A stretch of 64,000 nt of DNA from Chondrus crispus (Eukaryota > Rhodophyta > Florideophyceae > Gigartinales > Gigartinaceae): positions 496,884 to 560,883 of the forward strand of contig NW_005178873.1 of assembly GCF_000350225.1 (NCBI RefSeq), read 5' to 3'. Numbering within the stretch: position 1 is the first letter of the stretch; each line of letters starts with the position of its first letter. This document shows, piece after piece, positions 31,181 through 43,100 of the stretch. The position numbers and the translations under genes are program-made. Under the pieces are notes generated by a model that searched no databases, was not told the origin of the DNA, and worked only from the letters and a program-made list of their open reading frames with translations.

Positions 31181-32337
31181 GAGACAGGGCTTACTGACGT
31201 GTGCGTGTGTGCTTTTCACTATCGTTTGGTGCAGGGTGCTAAAGATGCCGAACGATATTATGTAGTAGCGTTGGTTGTGGGGCGTGGGGCGTAGAGGGAT
31301 TGTCTACGGGGGCCAGGACGGGTTTGTCGTATATTGGTGCGGCTGTGTGCGAAGTGGTAGCACGCACTCTACTCTAGTGCAGCGTCCCCACGCCCCCGCG
31401 GCCATGTTTTTTTTTTTTTTCCTGGCCTCTCCACATATAGTATGCAAGAGGGGCTTCATCCTGTGAGGCAAGGAGCGCTGTGCTTTCCGGCTTCGGATTA
31501 ATAGTTTTTCCACATGCAGAATGAAAGAGACAGCACGGCTGCCGTTTCACCGATGACACGATCACGTGAAAAGCCTCTTCACCTGTGCTCCGGAGGCGGA
31601 ACTTGCTGCGTGTAGAGATACAGGCGAAAGGAAGAGGCGGAACTAGTTGCCGGTAGAGATGCAATCGCCATTTGTCATACTAGCTGTTTGTTCGCCAGGC
31701 CAAAAAAAAAACAGCACGGCCAATGAAGTGGGCCAGACGCTGATCCGGTGCGTGCTGCGCAACGTGATGCGATCCACACATATGCGATCCACACAAAATA
31801 GTGGGTTTACTGTACGCATAACGAATTCTGCAATGATTTGTCCAAAAATTTGCAATGCGTATTACAAGTGTAAATCAAAACAGAATTCTGAAGCACAGCC
31901 GAAATAGAATAGCTTTATTTGAAGACATACAAGGGGTCACCCTATCTTTGGGACAACAAGAATGTTTTAAAGAAGAAATAACTTCCCGTAACCTGTTGTG
32001 ACTGGTGGGTTATCTTCGAAAATGAACCCTCCGACCTTGTCAGTCTCTCTGTAAAGCGTTCCCTCTATATGTGCAAGCTCTAGGAGCTTGCACATATGGG
32101 TACTGTACAGTGTGTCAGATTGTGACGCTGAACTGACCCTTTCCATCATTCATGCTCCACCGGCGGAACTCAGGCACGGCTTGGGCTTTTAGACAGACTA
32201 CCCTTCCCGCTCAACCTCAGAGCTTTACAGTTATTGGCATTGAAAACCCACACTCTCGCCTTGCCACAGCAATTCCACTAGCGAGCCACATTTGCCTTCC
32301 CCATGCCCGACCTCCTTGCACAAATCGCAGCCTTCTA
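31181..32337. other. gene-poor stretch with A/T tracts and a perfect hairpin
   Basis: No gene supported. It holds a 14-T run in ggccatg..cctggcc (31400-31427) and an oppositely oriented A-run block, gccaggcc..cacggcc (31694-31722), which could be the ends of a small inverted-repeat element. It also has a 43-bp degenerate direct repeat (gaggcggaact, about 31591 and 31636) and a perfect 14-bp stem with 3-nt loop, atatgtgcaagctc/gagcttgcacatat (32067-32097). Confidence 0.5.
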
Positions 32338-33022
32338 CTTGAGGTCTTCTTCTAAAGGCACGATTGATTTTGCTCGCGTTGCTCCAAACGAAGTGACAAG
32401 CAGGTCCCCACCGACTGCATTTGTCGATTTAATCCCCTTGTCATCATCTTCTTTCTCTGAGTCCTCTTTTTCAGCCTCGTAAGTGGCTTTTTTCGACAAG
32501 CCTAGTAGCTCCGGTACTACAGCTGATGTAGCCCCCTCCGACCCATATACATTGACATCAGTTCCCCCCGGTCGGCGGACGCCACTTGGGGCTTCAAACA
32601 GTCTCAACATGCGTTCTTCGGCACCCGACACGTATTTTCTACCCTCTTTATCGCAGAATTGCACGGCAAACAAGGCATATCTATGAACTTGCGGTCTCGC
32701 CCATTCAACAAAACGATGGCATCCGTCCTCTTCCACTTCTGCGATAATCCGTGCCGTCTTATCTAATCCGTGCCGTCTTATCTTCGCTGCAGGTGAGGAG
32801 GTACCTTCCTTGTGGTTCCCAAGCTGGATCCGCAACCATATCAAAGTGCCCACTGGGTGCTGACTTTGCAAGGAACTCGACGTTGCTATCTGTAAGTGAC
32901 TTTGCCCGCCAGCAGTGCAAAGCACCAGCAAAATTATGTCCAAGGACCTCATCGCACTTCGCATTGACAAAGGACGCTCCGAAGAATCCTAAAGCATGAG
33001 CAGAGCTTCCACCTAGCAGTCC
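32338..33022 (-). pseudogene. ELP2: ELP2 (Elongator subunit 2) pseudogene fragment
   Basis: Reverse-strand relic of the WD40 Elongator subunit that takes part in tRNA wobble-uridine modification. Recognisable stretches in order: GGSSAHALGFFGASF, GALHCWRA, a WD repeat WEPQGRYLLTCSEDKTARI, then (A)RPQVHRY, YVSGAEERMLRLFEAP and VPELLGLSKKA, matching the family order GxxLGFYG..WDPxG..TTR..RPQIHGY..FVSGADEKVLRVFxAP..LGLSNKA. A perfect 19-bp tandem duplication (aatccgtgccgtcttatct, about 32746-32783) lies exactly where the frame changes, so it explains the break. Only the middle third of the protein is present; both ends are missing. Confidence 0.75.
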
Positions 33023-33048
33023 AAAACGTCCAAAAAGGTCGGGACGCT

Positions 33049-33216
33049 ATGTTGAGCATGGCAGTCCTGCTGAGGGACGGGGGGAACGGGGTTGCGAGGG
33101 ATGCCGCGCGGGCCTCGAGGCAGTTCCAGGACGCGATGGCGGGGCGCAATGAAGACGTAGTGGAGCAGTTTCTCGGGAAACTGGTGCGGGAGGGAGTCAG
33201 GCTTGGTCGGGCGTAA
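33049..33216 (+). pseudogene. short unrecognised frame, possibly a gene fragment
   Basis: 55 codons from ATG 33049, open leftward to about 33008. The composition is protein-like and probably helical (GRDAMLSMAVLLRDGGNGVARDAARASR). No family recognised. It abuts the ELP2 fragment head to head and may be a piece of another decayed gene. Confidence 0.25.
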
Positions 33217-33495
33217 TGGGGGACACGGGACACGAACCACTGGGACTCTTGCGCCATAGCTGCTTCGAAAGTGTTGTATGAAGTCACGCAGCAACGCTGG
33301 CGCGTTGGTCGACCCACACGACCCACGCTGCTTTCCCTCTTACGTACACCAGGCCCGTTCATTCCCCTTTCTCATAAACAGGTCTTGTGTCTTGTCGTCA
33401 AAAGCTCCATTTCGTTCCTCAATAACCGGTCGCCCCCTCAAAAAACGCGTTACGAAACCCTTAGCTAAACATGATGTCTACCAGCCCGTCCCGTC

Positions 33496-34280
33496 ATGGT
33501 CTACCGCAAACACGTTGTGCCCTCGCGTGGTCTCAGCCTTGGGGCGCACTTCCGGCAGCTCGAAATTGCAAAACACCTCGCTCCCAACCTTGCGGAGGAT
33601 AAAATCCGGTACACAAAACGCCGCCTCCACGACGTCACACAAGCTCACAAGGGACGAACTCGTCTTTTTTCACGACCTCCGCGGAAAGCCCATGCTGTGC
33701 GTGCCGCTCGGCAACCCATAATGTTCCGATAAAATGTACAAAGCGCCTCCCTTGTTCATCAGCATTATTTGCTGATGCGTATTTGCGAGAGGGTTAGGAG
33801 CTGCAATGCGCTACTTTGTCCAACTGATACCAACGTTAGTGGACATGGCGAAACAGCTAGATAGATACAATCAGCCCATATTCATGGTGCATGGTGACTT
33901 TGCAAGACGAAACATAGGATGCAAAGAATATGATGGTATAAAGCAAAAACATGTTACTCCTCGACTGGTAGTTCGGGGCCATCTTACACCCATTTTTCGA
34001 CATTGAAGAAAGAAATATTGAGTGGGGGGAGTCGGTCGACGTATATTTCAGCTTGTGGGATGAGTATGCATTCCTACAAGAGGCACGAGAAGCGTACAAG
34101 TTGTCGAAAGGAATGGGACATTTGTTGAAGTTGCGGGGAGCGATGGCGTGCGTTCGAAAAGCAACAGTACAGAATATGTTTGGACATTCAGTGCATGCTG
34201 TATATTATGGTAACTGTGTCATGGCGATTAAAAGACAATTTGAAGAGCGGCAACCATGGAAGGTGCAAGACAAAGCGTGA
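33496..34280 (+). pseudogene. kinase-like relic (unassigned family)
   Basis: Broken forward-strand remnant. A first stretch is basic (MVYRKHVVPSRGLSLGAHFRQLEI). The middle has IFMVHGDFARRNIG, which looks like the catalytic loop HGDxxxxN of aminoglycoside-phosphotransferase or choline-kinase folds. The end reads FFDIEERNIEWGESVDVYF and continues for about 75 residues. At least two frame changes separate these parts (near 33650 and near 33990), and no strong DFG/DxD is evident at the expected place. A protein-kinase-fold assignment rests only on the HGD loop, so it is tentative. Confidence 0.35.
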
Positions 34281-35011
34281 AGTATCCCCTCAGATGAAAA
34301 TTTCGTGTTGAAATGGACGTGCTTAGAAGCGAGAATTGTCAGCTGTAACCACACTTAAACATCGTGGTCGTCCATCGGAGCACGGTCGCGAGGGGAGAGA
34401 CTGAATGAATGCATCTCTTAGCGACAAGACACATGACCTGTTTAGAAAAAAGGGGAAAGAACGGGGCTCATACGAGGACAACGGTCCAATAGGCATAACA
34501 GTAAGTAGGTCGACTAGCCCTCGTATTTGTACATGGTGGACACTTTTCCTGTTGCTTGAGAATGTCCGCGTCTATTGTCGTCAACTCTCCGTCCTCCGAC
34601 TCCCACCTGCCTCTTACCCTTCCTATGGCCGTTCGGACTTCGACCGCAGCCTCGAGTCACAGCAATGCATGTTTTCGCACGAGCGCCCTGGGAGGGCCCT
34701 GGACGGAAAACCAGGCGAAAAGTTTTACCAAAATTACAGTATTACATCAAAAATTTCCCAATGTCCCGCCCGCCGCCGCTCACTGTTTGGGCGGGAGCAA
34801 AGGGATTGGGTCTGTGGCGCGGGAGTGACACCGGTCCTCACTTTTTATCGCCACCTTCCATTTTCGAGCAGGCCATACTGCTTTCGAGCAGTATGCCTGA
34901 TTCATTCGCTGTCTTAGGGCTCACAGGCCCGGCTTCGTAAGCCACCTTTGTCACGAAATGTCGCACTGAGCGACAAAGGATCTGTGAGGAAAAAAAACGC
35001 TGGCAAACCAA
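34281..35011. other. no gene seen; one tetraloop hairpin
   Basis: Several short overlapping frames, none convincing. catactgct/agcagtatg with a ttcg loop (34874-34895) forms a neat stem. Confidence 0.4.
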
Positions 35012-35695
35012 TTGCTCGCTGCGAACACCACTCAGCATGCAGGTATCATTGGCCTGAAAGACCGGCAAATTCACGGAAAGTCGTCGCAGGATAATCGATC
35101 GCTCCAAAGTGAATTCGGAACGCTTTCCAGCTTCATATCAACATCGCCCGGTGCGCACGTAGGAGCTCCAGCACTGCAGGATGCCTGCGTCCGGAAGATT
35201 ATGGTTAGCAGGGTATTAACCAAGGTGCCCGTAGGGCGTGACACCCGTGCACATCGTTTGGGTTTGCCAGGTCTCTTTGCAGCTCAATGAGCACTGGTAT
35301 ATGAAGCTAGCGAGCCTCTCGATTTCACGTTGGAGCAACCCCATGTGCTGCAACGAATTTCCGTTTTTTTGATTGTCTTTCAGCTCCGTGATGTCAGTCT
35401 GCGCAGTCGTGGTCGCAGCGAGAATTTTGTTTTCTTTTCTTGGAAGAAGTGTCAGGGGCCTGGGAAGCGTGCTTTCGCATAAGATGAGGAGCCGAAAAAC
35501 AATTTGCGGAGAGATGCCAGTGTATGGGAACTCGTCTCTGCGTTCCACAGTGCATGTAACTCGAGATGTTCTGAAGTCCAGTGTGGAGAGCGTTAGCGAG
35601 AATGGCGTTTGTGTTCGCTTTGAAAGGTACATTGGAGTCAAGGTGTTAGGAAGATACGAAACCAGAGGCCTATGTTTTTGGTAGGGGGTTGCCAA
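35012..35695. repeat. inverted pair of diverged reading frames
   Basis: A forward frame from 35012 (LAANTTQHAGIIGLKDRQI..LQSEFGTLSSFIS) and a reverse frame starting at 35695 (LAATTTAQTDITELKDNQK..LQREIERLASFIY, about 35422-35290) are clearly related at the protein level but read toward each other. The reverse frame is the longer copy (159 codons), with a further 90 residues on its N-terminal side. Family unknown; the helical pattern suggests a coiled coil. Probably a duplicated, inverted transposon or gene fragment. Confidence 0.5.
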
Positions 35696-36526
35696 TCGAT
35701 CGACGGAGGGTCAACGGAGAGTTACTCGAAATAAAGGATAGGTTTGTATTGACAGAAGAACGTGCATTGCGAAAAGGACAGTGTGGGGTTACACATGCAT
35801 GATCTTACGCGGTACAGGAGACGCACAAGGAGGAAGTTGCAACGCAACGTTGTGGTGAAAGAAGTTGACGGAAGTTTGCAGCCCAGGAGAAGGTTAGCTT
35901 GCATCTACTGAGCACCAGGACGGAGAGCGTAAATGCAAGGGAAGACGACAGCCGTGCGGTTTTTCGGTCGAACGAGAAGAGCGCGCAAGTGTGGAACATA
36001 CAGATAGTGACCGAAGTTTAGGTGGAGAACGAAAAGGGCTGGCAAGACATCACAACCAGATTTCAGATTCCTGCTTTACGGATGTTGCGGAATTGGATCG
36101 CACCTGGCGTGCGAGTGATAGGACTGTGCTTTCGGGAACGTTACTGTAGTTCGCGCGAATCGCAGTCTGGTGCGCGCTGCTTTCGCAAAAGCGATGCCAT
36201 TGCCATCAATGAGTATATCCCTAATGCCAGCCGCCCATGATCAGTACACTGATCATGGATCTTTCACCCAACAAAGGTTCGATCCATGTTTGAGCGTCAG
36301 TCACGAAACTTGGTTCAGGGGTAGAAGACCCCGATATCAACCATTCTGCTGAGTCTCAAGAGCCAAACACTACTGGTGTGGAAGATAGAGGGCCTCTAAT
36401 TTCGGGTTCTCAGCCAAGAAAAAGACACCCAAAATAAACCCATGATCGGTGTAGTGATCAGCAGCACGGTCCGAAGAAGGACAAAATAGACCAACTGCAG
36501 CCCTTAAGGGTATTGTTTACCTATGT
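35696..36526. other. no gene seen; recurrent gatca palindromes
   Basis: Short frames only. The palindrome catgatcagt/actgatcatg (36237-36258) has a diverged relative about 200 bp to the right (catgatcggtgtagtgatcag, about 36442). They may mark the ends of a small element. Confidence 0.35.
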
Positions 36527-39476
36527 TCATGCCCTTTGGCTTCTTTGACGACGATAACTCCGTCGAGAAGTGCGTCGTGTTCGCCGCGCGGTGCTGCTCC
36601 GTAGAGTGCTACTCTCAAGAATGCGTCTTCTAGTCCTCGGAGACTCTGAAGAGCTACCCGAATCGTTCCGGGCTCGGCGATTTGGGGTCACATTTTGCGG
36701 AGCGGACCCATTTGAGTTTGCTCTGTTTCGAGATTGGGATGGGGCAGTAGTGGTCCGCGTCACTAGATCTGTGGCCAAATGCCACACCGACTAACAGCTT
36801 TTTCTTAAACCAGGGTACACACTCTCATGCAAATGTGCACATTATAAAGATTTCATTTGTGTGAAGAACGATGTCCTCTCTAGCCCCCTGCGTTTTGTCC
36901 GCAAAGCGCGCAATACAAAGCTTGGGCTGCTTTTTCGGCTGATGCCATTGGACTGATAGCCTAAGACGCACACCGTCAGGGGCATTAAAAATATAAGTCT
37001 GTTGCTTTGACGGTTTACAGCCAAGTTTCTTAATCGCTTTGCATCTTCTGAAGTAGTTTCGCCTAGCTCTTGATCCTCGCTTTGGTTTCTCCTCTCCTGA
37101 ATCGCATCTACATACGAAAGCAGTTCAATAGCTACATCATGACTAAAATCAGCCATCGCCTGGACCTTATTAAGCGCGTTTCTGTATGACTCTAAAGACC
37201 GAAAGGAAGCTCTGTCTTCGAGAAGATCCCGTCTCTGAAAAATTACCCAGGCTATAAATCCATTAATGTACAACGTCTTGATAGTCTTGCAAATCAACTT
37301 CTGCTCCCACTTTAAATTTTATGTTGATAAGCGTAACATTTCTCTTGCCTGCGTACCACTATCTACTCTTCCTTTTGTCTTAGAGTATAGGATTTGAGAA
37401 AATTGCTTTAAAAGCTTTAGGGGAGAGAAGGGACCCTTTCCTTTCACATATTCGTTGACAGCGCGCCAAAATGAGTACCTTGACTTGAGTGTAGATAATA
37501 GTTCCGCATCAGCAAAGGTTGGAGGCGCCGCCTCTGCACCATCCAAATGTGCCCACGTTACGAAGAAATCCTATTTCGCCGGCTGCACCTCCTTAGAGGT
37601 CTCCGCAATTTTTTGTGAGCATTTCGCAACGACAGTGTAAAGAATACCCGTTTCTGCTGCAACACTGTATGTGACAAACTGGACCCCAGTCACCAAGAAT
37701 TGGTGAAGCATCTGCCCTATGCGCTTTGCTGGAACGAACTGGCGAAACCTTTCGTCCCCAGCGTCACAGCTAATGATTTTAGCAGCATCCAACGTTAGAG
37801 CAGGGTATACAGTTCCTGGTGCAACCGTAGTCTTAATCTCAGCAGAAGAAAGATTTAAAATTTGTTCTCCGAAGGCCATGCCACTGTTTGCATTGTCGGA
37901 CGCCCTCCACGCATCATGTTCCAGCTCATCCACATCAATGAGGGCCAAGGCGTTCGGGGAGCACGCCAACCAGTCCTTACCTTTAATCCCCAACATTCCA
38001 CACTCATACACCACTTGTAAAAACAGCATCCGTTCCATTGCTTTGAGGACCGCCCCCTCATTTGCTGATCCTCTCATCATCGGTTCTGTGGATACCTTTC
38101 CACTTAACCACCCGTCTCAAAAATCTTCAACCACTGCGCTGTCGTGCGTTCTTCCACTTCCCTTTCTGTTTGCATTCCTAAAAATGCTCGCACAAGTCCA
38201 CTTTTCATCAGTATCTTTCCAGCGTTTGTATCCGTTATGCGAAACTGCCTGACAACAAACCAGTCGGCGCATCTTTGCCCCCCTGATAAAACAGTACACA
38301 TCTTTAGGACCTCACCTTCGAGGAAGTCTTTTTGATCCTGCGAGGTCGACGGAGGACGCACAACAGCTCCAAGATTTTCACGCTTATTAAACAAAACCTC
38401 GTTCAAAATGCAGCCTTTCGGTACCGCAATCCATATTCTCAGATTGTCATTAATTAAACTAGGTACATTGGAAAGGAACCTGATGAATTTGGCAAACTTG
38501 TCTCTCCCATGCTCGCGAATGGCAATGGCAGTTATCTTGTCATTACCGACTGCACGGGAGCCGTCTCGTCTCACGCGCTTCGTCGCAAAAAAGCATGCCG
38601 GACCTAAATTAGGGTAGTCATCTACAACAAAGCCCGTCGCCTGTCATTATGCATCGGGGGCAGTGCTGATGAGCTCCCCTGTCCTTCCTGGTTTGCCAGA
38701 GACCTCTTGCGCTTCATTTTCCCTGATTCCGTTGTTGTTGTTACCATTTGTATGTGCGTCGTTGCCATTTACGGTACTTGGTGCGGTGACCGCATCATTC
38801 ATTCCTTCATCGTCCTCCTCGACGTCACAAGGAAGTGGATCAAGGTCCGACTTACCGACAAATGGATGCGCTCGTAGAGTGTGTTCCGGTATTATGAGCA
38901 TGCAGCCTATCCCAGATTCCATCAGACATTTAAGAATAGATTCCTTCCCATATCCTCGATCAGCCGATATAATAAAACCTCCGAGGGCTTGCTCTCCCTT
39001 TCCTTCTGTCAAAGTTCTCACTGGTTTTTGCACGGAATCAACTACTGTCTCACTTCTTCTTCTAAACCGTAGTGCCATGGTGATTCTAAACAAGGCATCA
39101 GCAATGGCGTCTGCAGAATGGCCTTCTCGATCGGCTTTGCGCGACCTTAAATTCTTCACTTGATTATCTGCAGCTCTAGTACCATAAAGCTCGTCATCAA
39201 GAGTTGCTAGTAAACGCGAAGGAATAAAAAATCTCTCTTGTGTCTCTAAACGCCAAGAAATCAACTCCGAGAGGCAATGTGTTTGGTCACGTTGTGATTG
39301 CCATGTAGAATCCCCCTGGTTACCATGTCCAGTAGCGTAGTATGCAAGAATGCTGCTCGCAATAAATTGCACTCTGCCAAGAGAAGGATAGACGCTCCCG
39401 GTTCCGCCCATTAGTGACATAGTTTTCTGAAAACTGAAACCCGTGCAATGGGACAGTAGGAGTACTGAAACATAAC
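36527..39476 (-). mobile_element. large DNA transposon relic: DDE-like plus YqaJ-like nuclease regions
   Basis: Reverse-strand coding relic in five or six consecutive frames with protein-like content. From right to left: a DDE-transposase-like region (39476-38647) with GGFIISADRGYGKESIL, typical of the IS4/piggyBac type of core, and the upstream block LDDELYGTR..RKADREGHSADAIADALFR. Next is a segment with CADWFVVRQFRITDT (38574-38104). Then comes a YqaJ-like PD-(D/E)xK region (38080-37571) with MRGSANEGAVLKAM, CSPNALALI and AEIKTT; the usual Asp of PD is Asn here. A conserved-looking tail (37546-36842, SRYSFWRAVNEYVKGKG and TKGRVDSGTQ) and a basic Arg/Ser tail (36787-36527) follow. It is interrupted by stops and frame changes between these blocks. 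The right end is cut by the LTR at 39477. No terminal inverted repeats were found. Confidence 0.6.
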
Positions 39477-40115
39477 TGTAGTACAATTCCGTACCACAAC
39501 CCCCCGGCGAGATGATAACCGCGCGGGAGGGCGGGTGCTACTGTAGCGAGCGGGCGTACACGCGCCCGCCGCCGCGTACAGTAGTACCCCAAGGGTCCGG
39601 CGTGGGACAGCTGGTAGCAGCAGGCGTGGCCACGGGTAACACGTGGCACAACCGTTGGCCGGGATCGTGGCCACGGGCACACGTGTATAATCCGTACGGT
39701 GGCTAACTAGTAAGTAGTAGTTAATGGCACAAATTAAGTAATTGTGTACAGTAGCTGGTACACAGTAAGTGGCAGTTACTGCAGAGGGACAGGTGTCCTG
39801 GCGTCCTACTTAGGGGTTAAGATCGGGGACACCTGCCCGTCCCAGTAAAGAGGGGGCAGACTCATCTCTCTTCCCTTTACGGCTAATTGCTATCCCCGTT
39901 CCGGTTTCCCTTTTAGTCTCACGTTTCTAACCCGTGACCGGCCGTCCGGTTATAACACCACTGTCCGACTGCGCGTCATCGGCCACGTGAGCCTTCCCTC
40001 TTTTCGAGTCCTTCCGTACGTTTGTGTTCGCGCGTGGGTTACCCAGCGGCGCGCGCTCCCTTACCTCTAACCCCCCTCGTTTCCGAGTGGTCGGGAAAAA
40101 GGTAGTTATACCACA
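39477..40115 (+). repeat. 5' LTR of element 3
   Basis: 639 bp from TGTAGTACAA to GTTATACCACA, with inverted ends. It is related to the copy at 48960-49610 (shared blocks acaggtgtcc, ggggttaaga, cgactgcgcgt, cccttttcgag). It cuts into the DNA transposon on its left. Confidence 0.75.
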
Positions 40116-40118
40116 TTT

Positions 40119-40135
40119 TGGTACTCCTGTGGAGG
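40119..40135 (+). other. primer binding site of element 3
   Basis: tggtactcctgtggagg begins 3 nt after the LTR. It starts with TGG, as expected for pairing with a tRNA 3' CCA end. The tRNA species is not identified. Confidence 0.55.
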
Positions 40136-43100
40136 GAATATAACTACAGAAGTTGAGCCCGCACTGAATCGCCAGCGCGAGCAATTTCCGATCGGATTGA
40201 AAGAGGTCGAAAATCACCACGTCGATCGCCAGTGATAAGACGATGAACCGTGCGGATTCCTCCGAAGAAGATACCGCCTCCGGGCGGGCAAGTACCCGCA
40301 GTGGCAGAGGCGAACAGCGCTCCCGGATCGACAATCCAGAAGCCCTGCTACGCCCACCGTCTACGAGGGGCCAGAAGACCCCTTCCGTTTCGGACACCAC
40401 CGCCGGGTTACCGGCTGGTGGGGGGAACCGCGTACAAGTACTGTACGACACGTTATTCCCGCGACTACAAACCTGGATGGAAGATCTCCTCGCTGAGGAA
40501 TTACCTCAGGTCGTCCAGGTTTGCGTCGACCGAACGGCACCACGACTGGTGACGGAGCATGCGGACACCGCGCTCCGCGCCCTGCTAGACGAGAAGATCG
40601 CCCCCCTTGTACGCGATGAGGTGGTGGCAGCTCTCGCCGCGGAGGAGGACGAATCTCCGACCGCATTGGCTCTAAAGGGAGCTATTAGCTCCGCCGTGGC
40701 CATCCATCTGGCCACGACATTTACCGAAACAGGAGGCGCGGTACCCCCGCCGGCGCCGCGCCGTGAAACCGTTCCTGACTCAAGCTTTAATATCGCTGAT
40801 CCGATCGGCGCCGTACCCGGGGTTGATAGAATGGATCCTCACCCGGAGGGAAGAGTCACCTATCTCCCAACCGTTCACGGTGCTACAGGGAGGACCACAG
40901 AAAATGTCCTCCCTATACTCGCCGGTACGGGCGACCCCCACGGGACAGAAAACCGCATGGGGCTCCCCGAGATAGAGAATCGGGACCCGTACCGGTTGAG
41001 CACAACACGTGCACCTGGCACGCACAGGACGGAAGCGGAATACACCCGGTATTCCGACGCAGAAGACCCCGTCACAGGACGGATGAAGACCGCGAGGCAC
41101 GCCGCTGGCGATACCGCGATAACCGCGAGGCACGCCACGGGCAATATCGCGATGCCGGAGGGGGAGGATACCCCTCTGAAGATGACCCAGCCGGTTCGGA
41201 AGACTCTCGCAGGCGGGGCCACAGGGCACGCCGCGATAGAAGCCGAGACCGTCACCGGCACGACCCGTCCGACTGGGAAGACTACCACACCGAGTCAGAT
41301 GAGGAGCGTCGTCGCTCGAGCAGACACCGCCGGGCTGCCCCGAAGAGCGACGAACGACGGCCCACGGTAATCAGGCAGCTCAATGACCTGTTTACCAAGG
41401 CCGTCAACTACAAGACCTACCGCCTGGAACGGCGTAGCTCGCGCTACGACTCTACAGTAGCGCGGCACATTAACCGTTACCGGAAAAGACTGGACGTGCA
41501 GATGAGGTCCCACACGTTCAGCGGTCAAGATCCGATTGCGGTATTGGGATTCCTCGCACGCCTCAAGATGGCCTGCGACCACAATGGGATTTCTGAAGGA
41601 GCCGCCGTGTGGTGCTTCCAATTCTACCTGACCGGGCAGGCTCACGCCTTACTCCAGTCCCGTCTCAATGGAAACACCATGGCGGTTGACGTGGAGTGGC
41701 GCGAGCTGCTCCGGACATACCCGCAGGTGGTCAAATTTCTGCTGCGCACCTATGCTACCGACGAGTTAATATCCGAAGCGGTTGGGGATGTGACCTCCTT
41801 CCGTCAGAGTTCAAACGTGACGGAGGAGGTGTACTGTAACCACCTCTGGGACAAGGCACTCCGCTGCGGTACGGTATTCTCCGACAGGCGGTTGAAGTCC
41901 CTGTTCGTCGAGGGGCTACTGCCCGCCACGTGCCCGCAGGTACGTAATTATCTCGCCACGCACCCAGATGTAGACTACCAATCTGTCGCTCGCTATGCGC
42001 AAGCGATCGGGGAAACCAATCGGGCTTCCCGTCGACAGGAGATGTCAGCCATGGCGCACCGAGAGCCGTCCGCAGCGGCTAGAAGATTTGACCGCACCGC
42101 AAGGACAAGGCCCGTGCTGTCGGTTGAGTCGGCATCCAACATCCCGATGGCCGGGGGATTTGCTGAAGAAGCAATCCTGGCCGTGACGGACCAAACCGCC
42201 ACGCCGACCTCGATGAGCTCGCCACCGACGAGTTACTATCCGTCTCCGGCAGCCTCGACGGCGAGCGCCCCAGTTCCGCCCGCCAACTCTGGCGACGTGC
42301 GCACAGGACCGTACGAGAGACAAGGACAGGATCTACGCGTCCGGTTGTCCGGCGGGAGGTTCCCCGGACTTCCACCGTGCCGGTTCTGCCTCTAAACCAC
42401 ACACCGACAAGAGGAGTGCCCCGTCGTTGCCGATGCGGGCCTGCGGGCCAAGCTTCTGGAGGCACGACGGGCCAACTACCAGAAGCTACGCATCCGACAA
42501 GGCCTCCGCCCGGGATCCCCGTTCAACGGCCAGGGGCCGTCCGCTTGGCGAAACCAGCGCCAAACGGCTCCCGCGGGCGTCAACGTGGTCGAGGAGCCGC
42601 ACCCCGACCATGCCGAAGACCACGTGGCGCAAGCCGCGGATGAAACCCGCGAGGACTTGCTGCTGACGGGAGAAGGCGGGAAAGACGCGTAGAGGCGACG
42701 ACGTCTCTCCCCGTGCCCAGCCTCAGAAGCTTAGGCACCCCCGATCCGGCTGCGCCAGTGGAAGCGCAGCCGGGTAACCGAACGGAAGTCCAGACCATCT
42801 GCTTCTTCAAGAAGCAGAATTACAAGATCTCCGCTACGGTTGGTCAGAAGCAGGCGTTGATGGTCGCCATCACGCCAATGCTTGACTCAGGAGCCGGCCC
42901 GAACCTCATCCGTTTACGATGTGTTGCCGAGTCGTGGCGACCATCGATAAAAACCGGTTCGGAGCTCAGCGCTCATCGACGCATCAAACCGCGCGATGAA
43001 GGTGCTAGGGGAAATCCCCTTGCTCGTCCGAATCGGTGAGTTTGTGGCACGCGTCCCATTCCTGTTAGTCACGAGCCTCGCCGTGGACTGCATCCTCGGT

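Noticed and set aside
32335-32970. An intact 211-residue protein in the ELP2 region
   Set aside because: Only part of the frame matches ELP2; the start lies in a shifted frame created by the 19-bp duplication, so it is a pseudogene.
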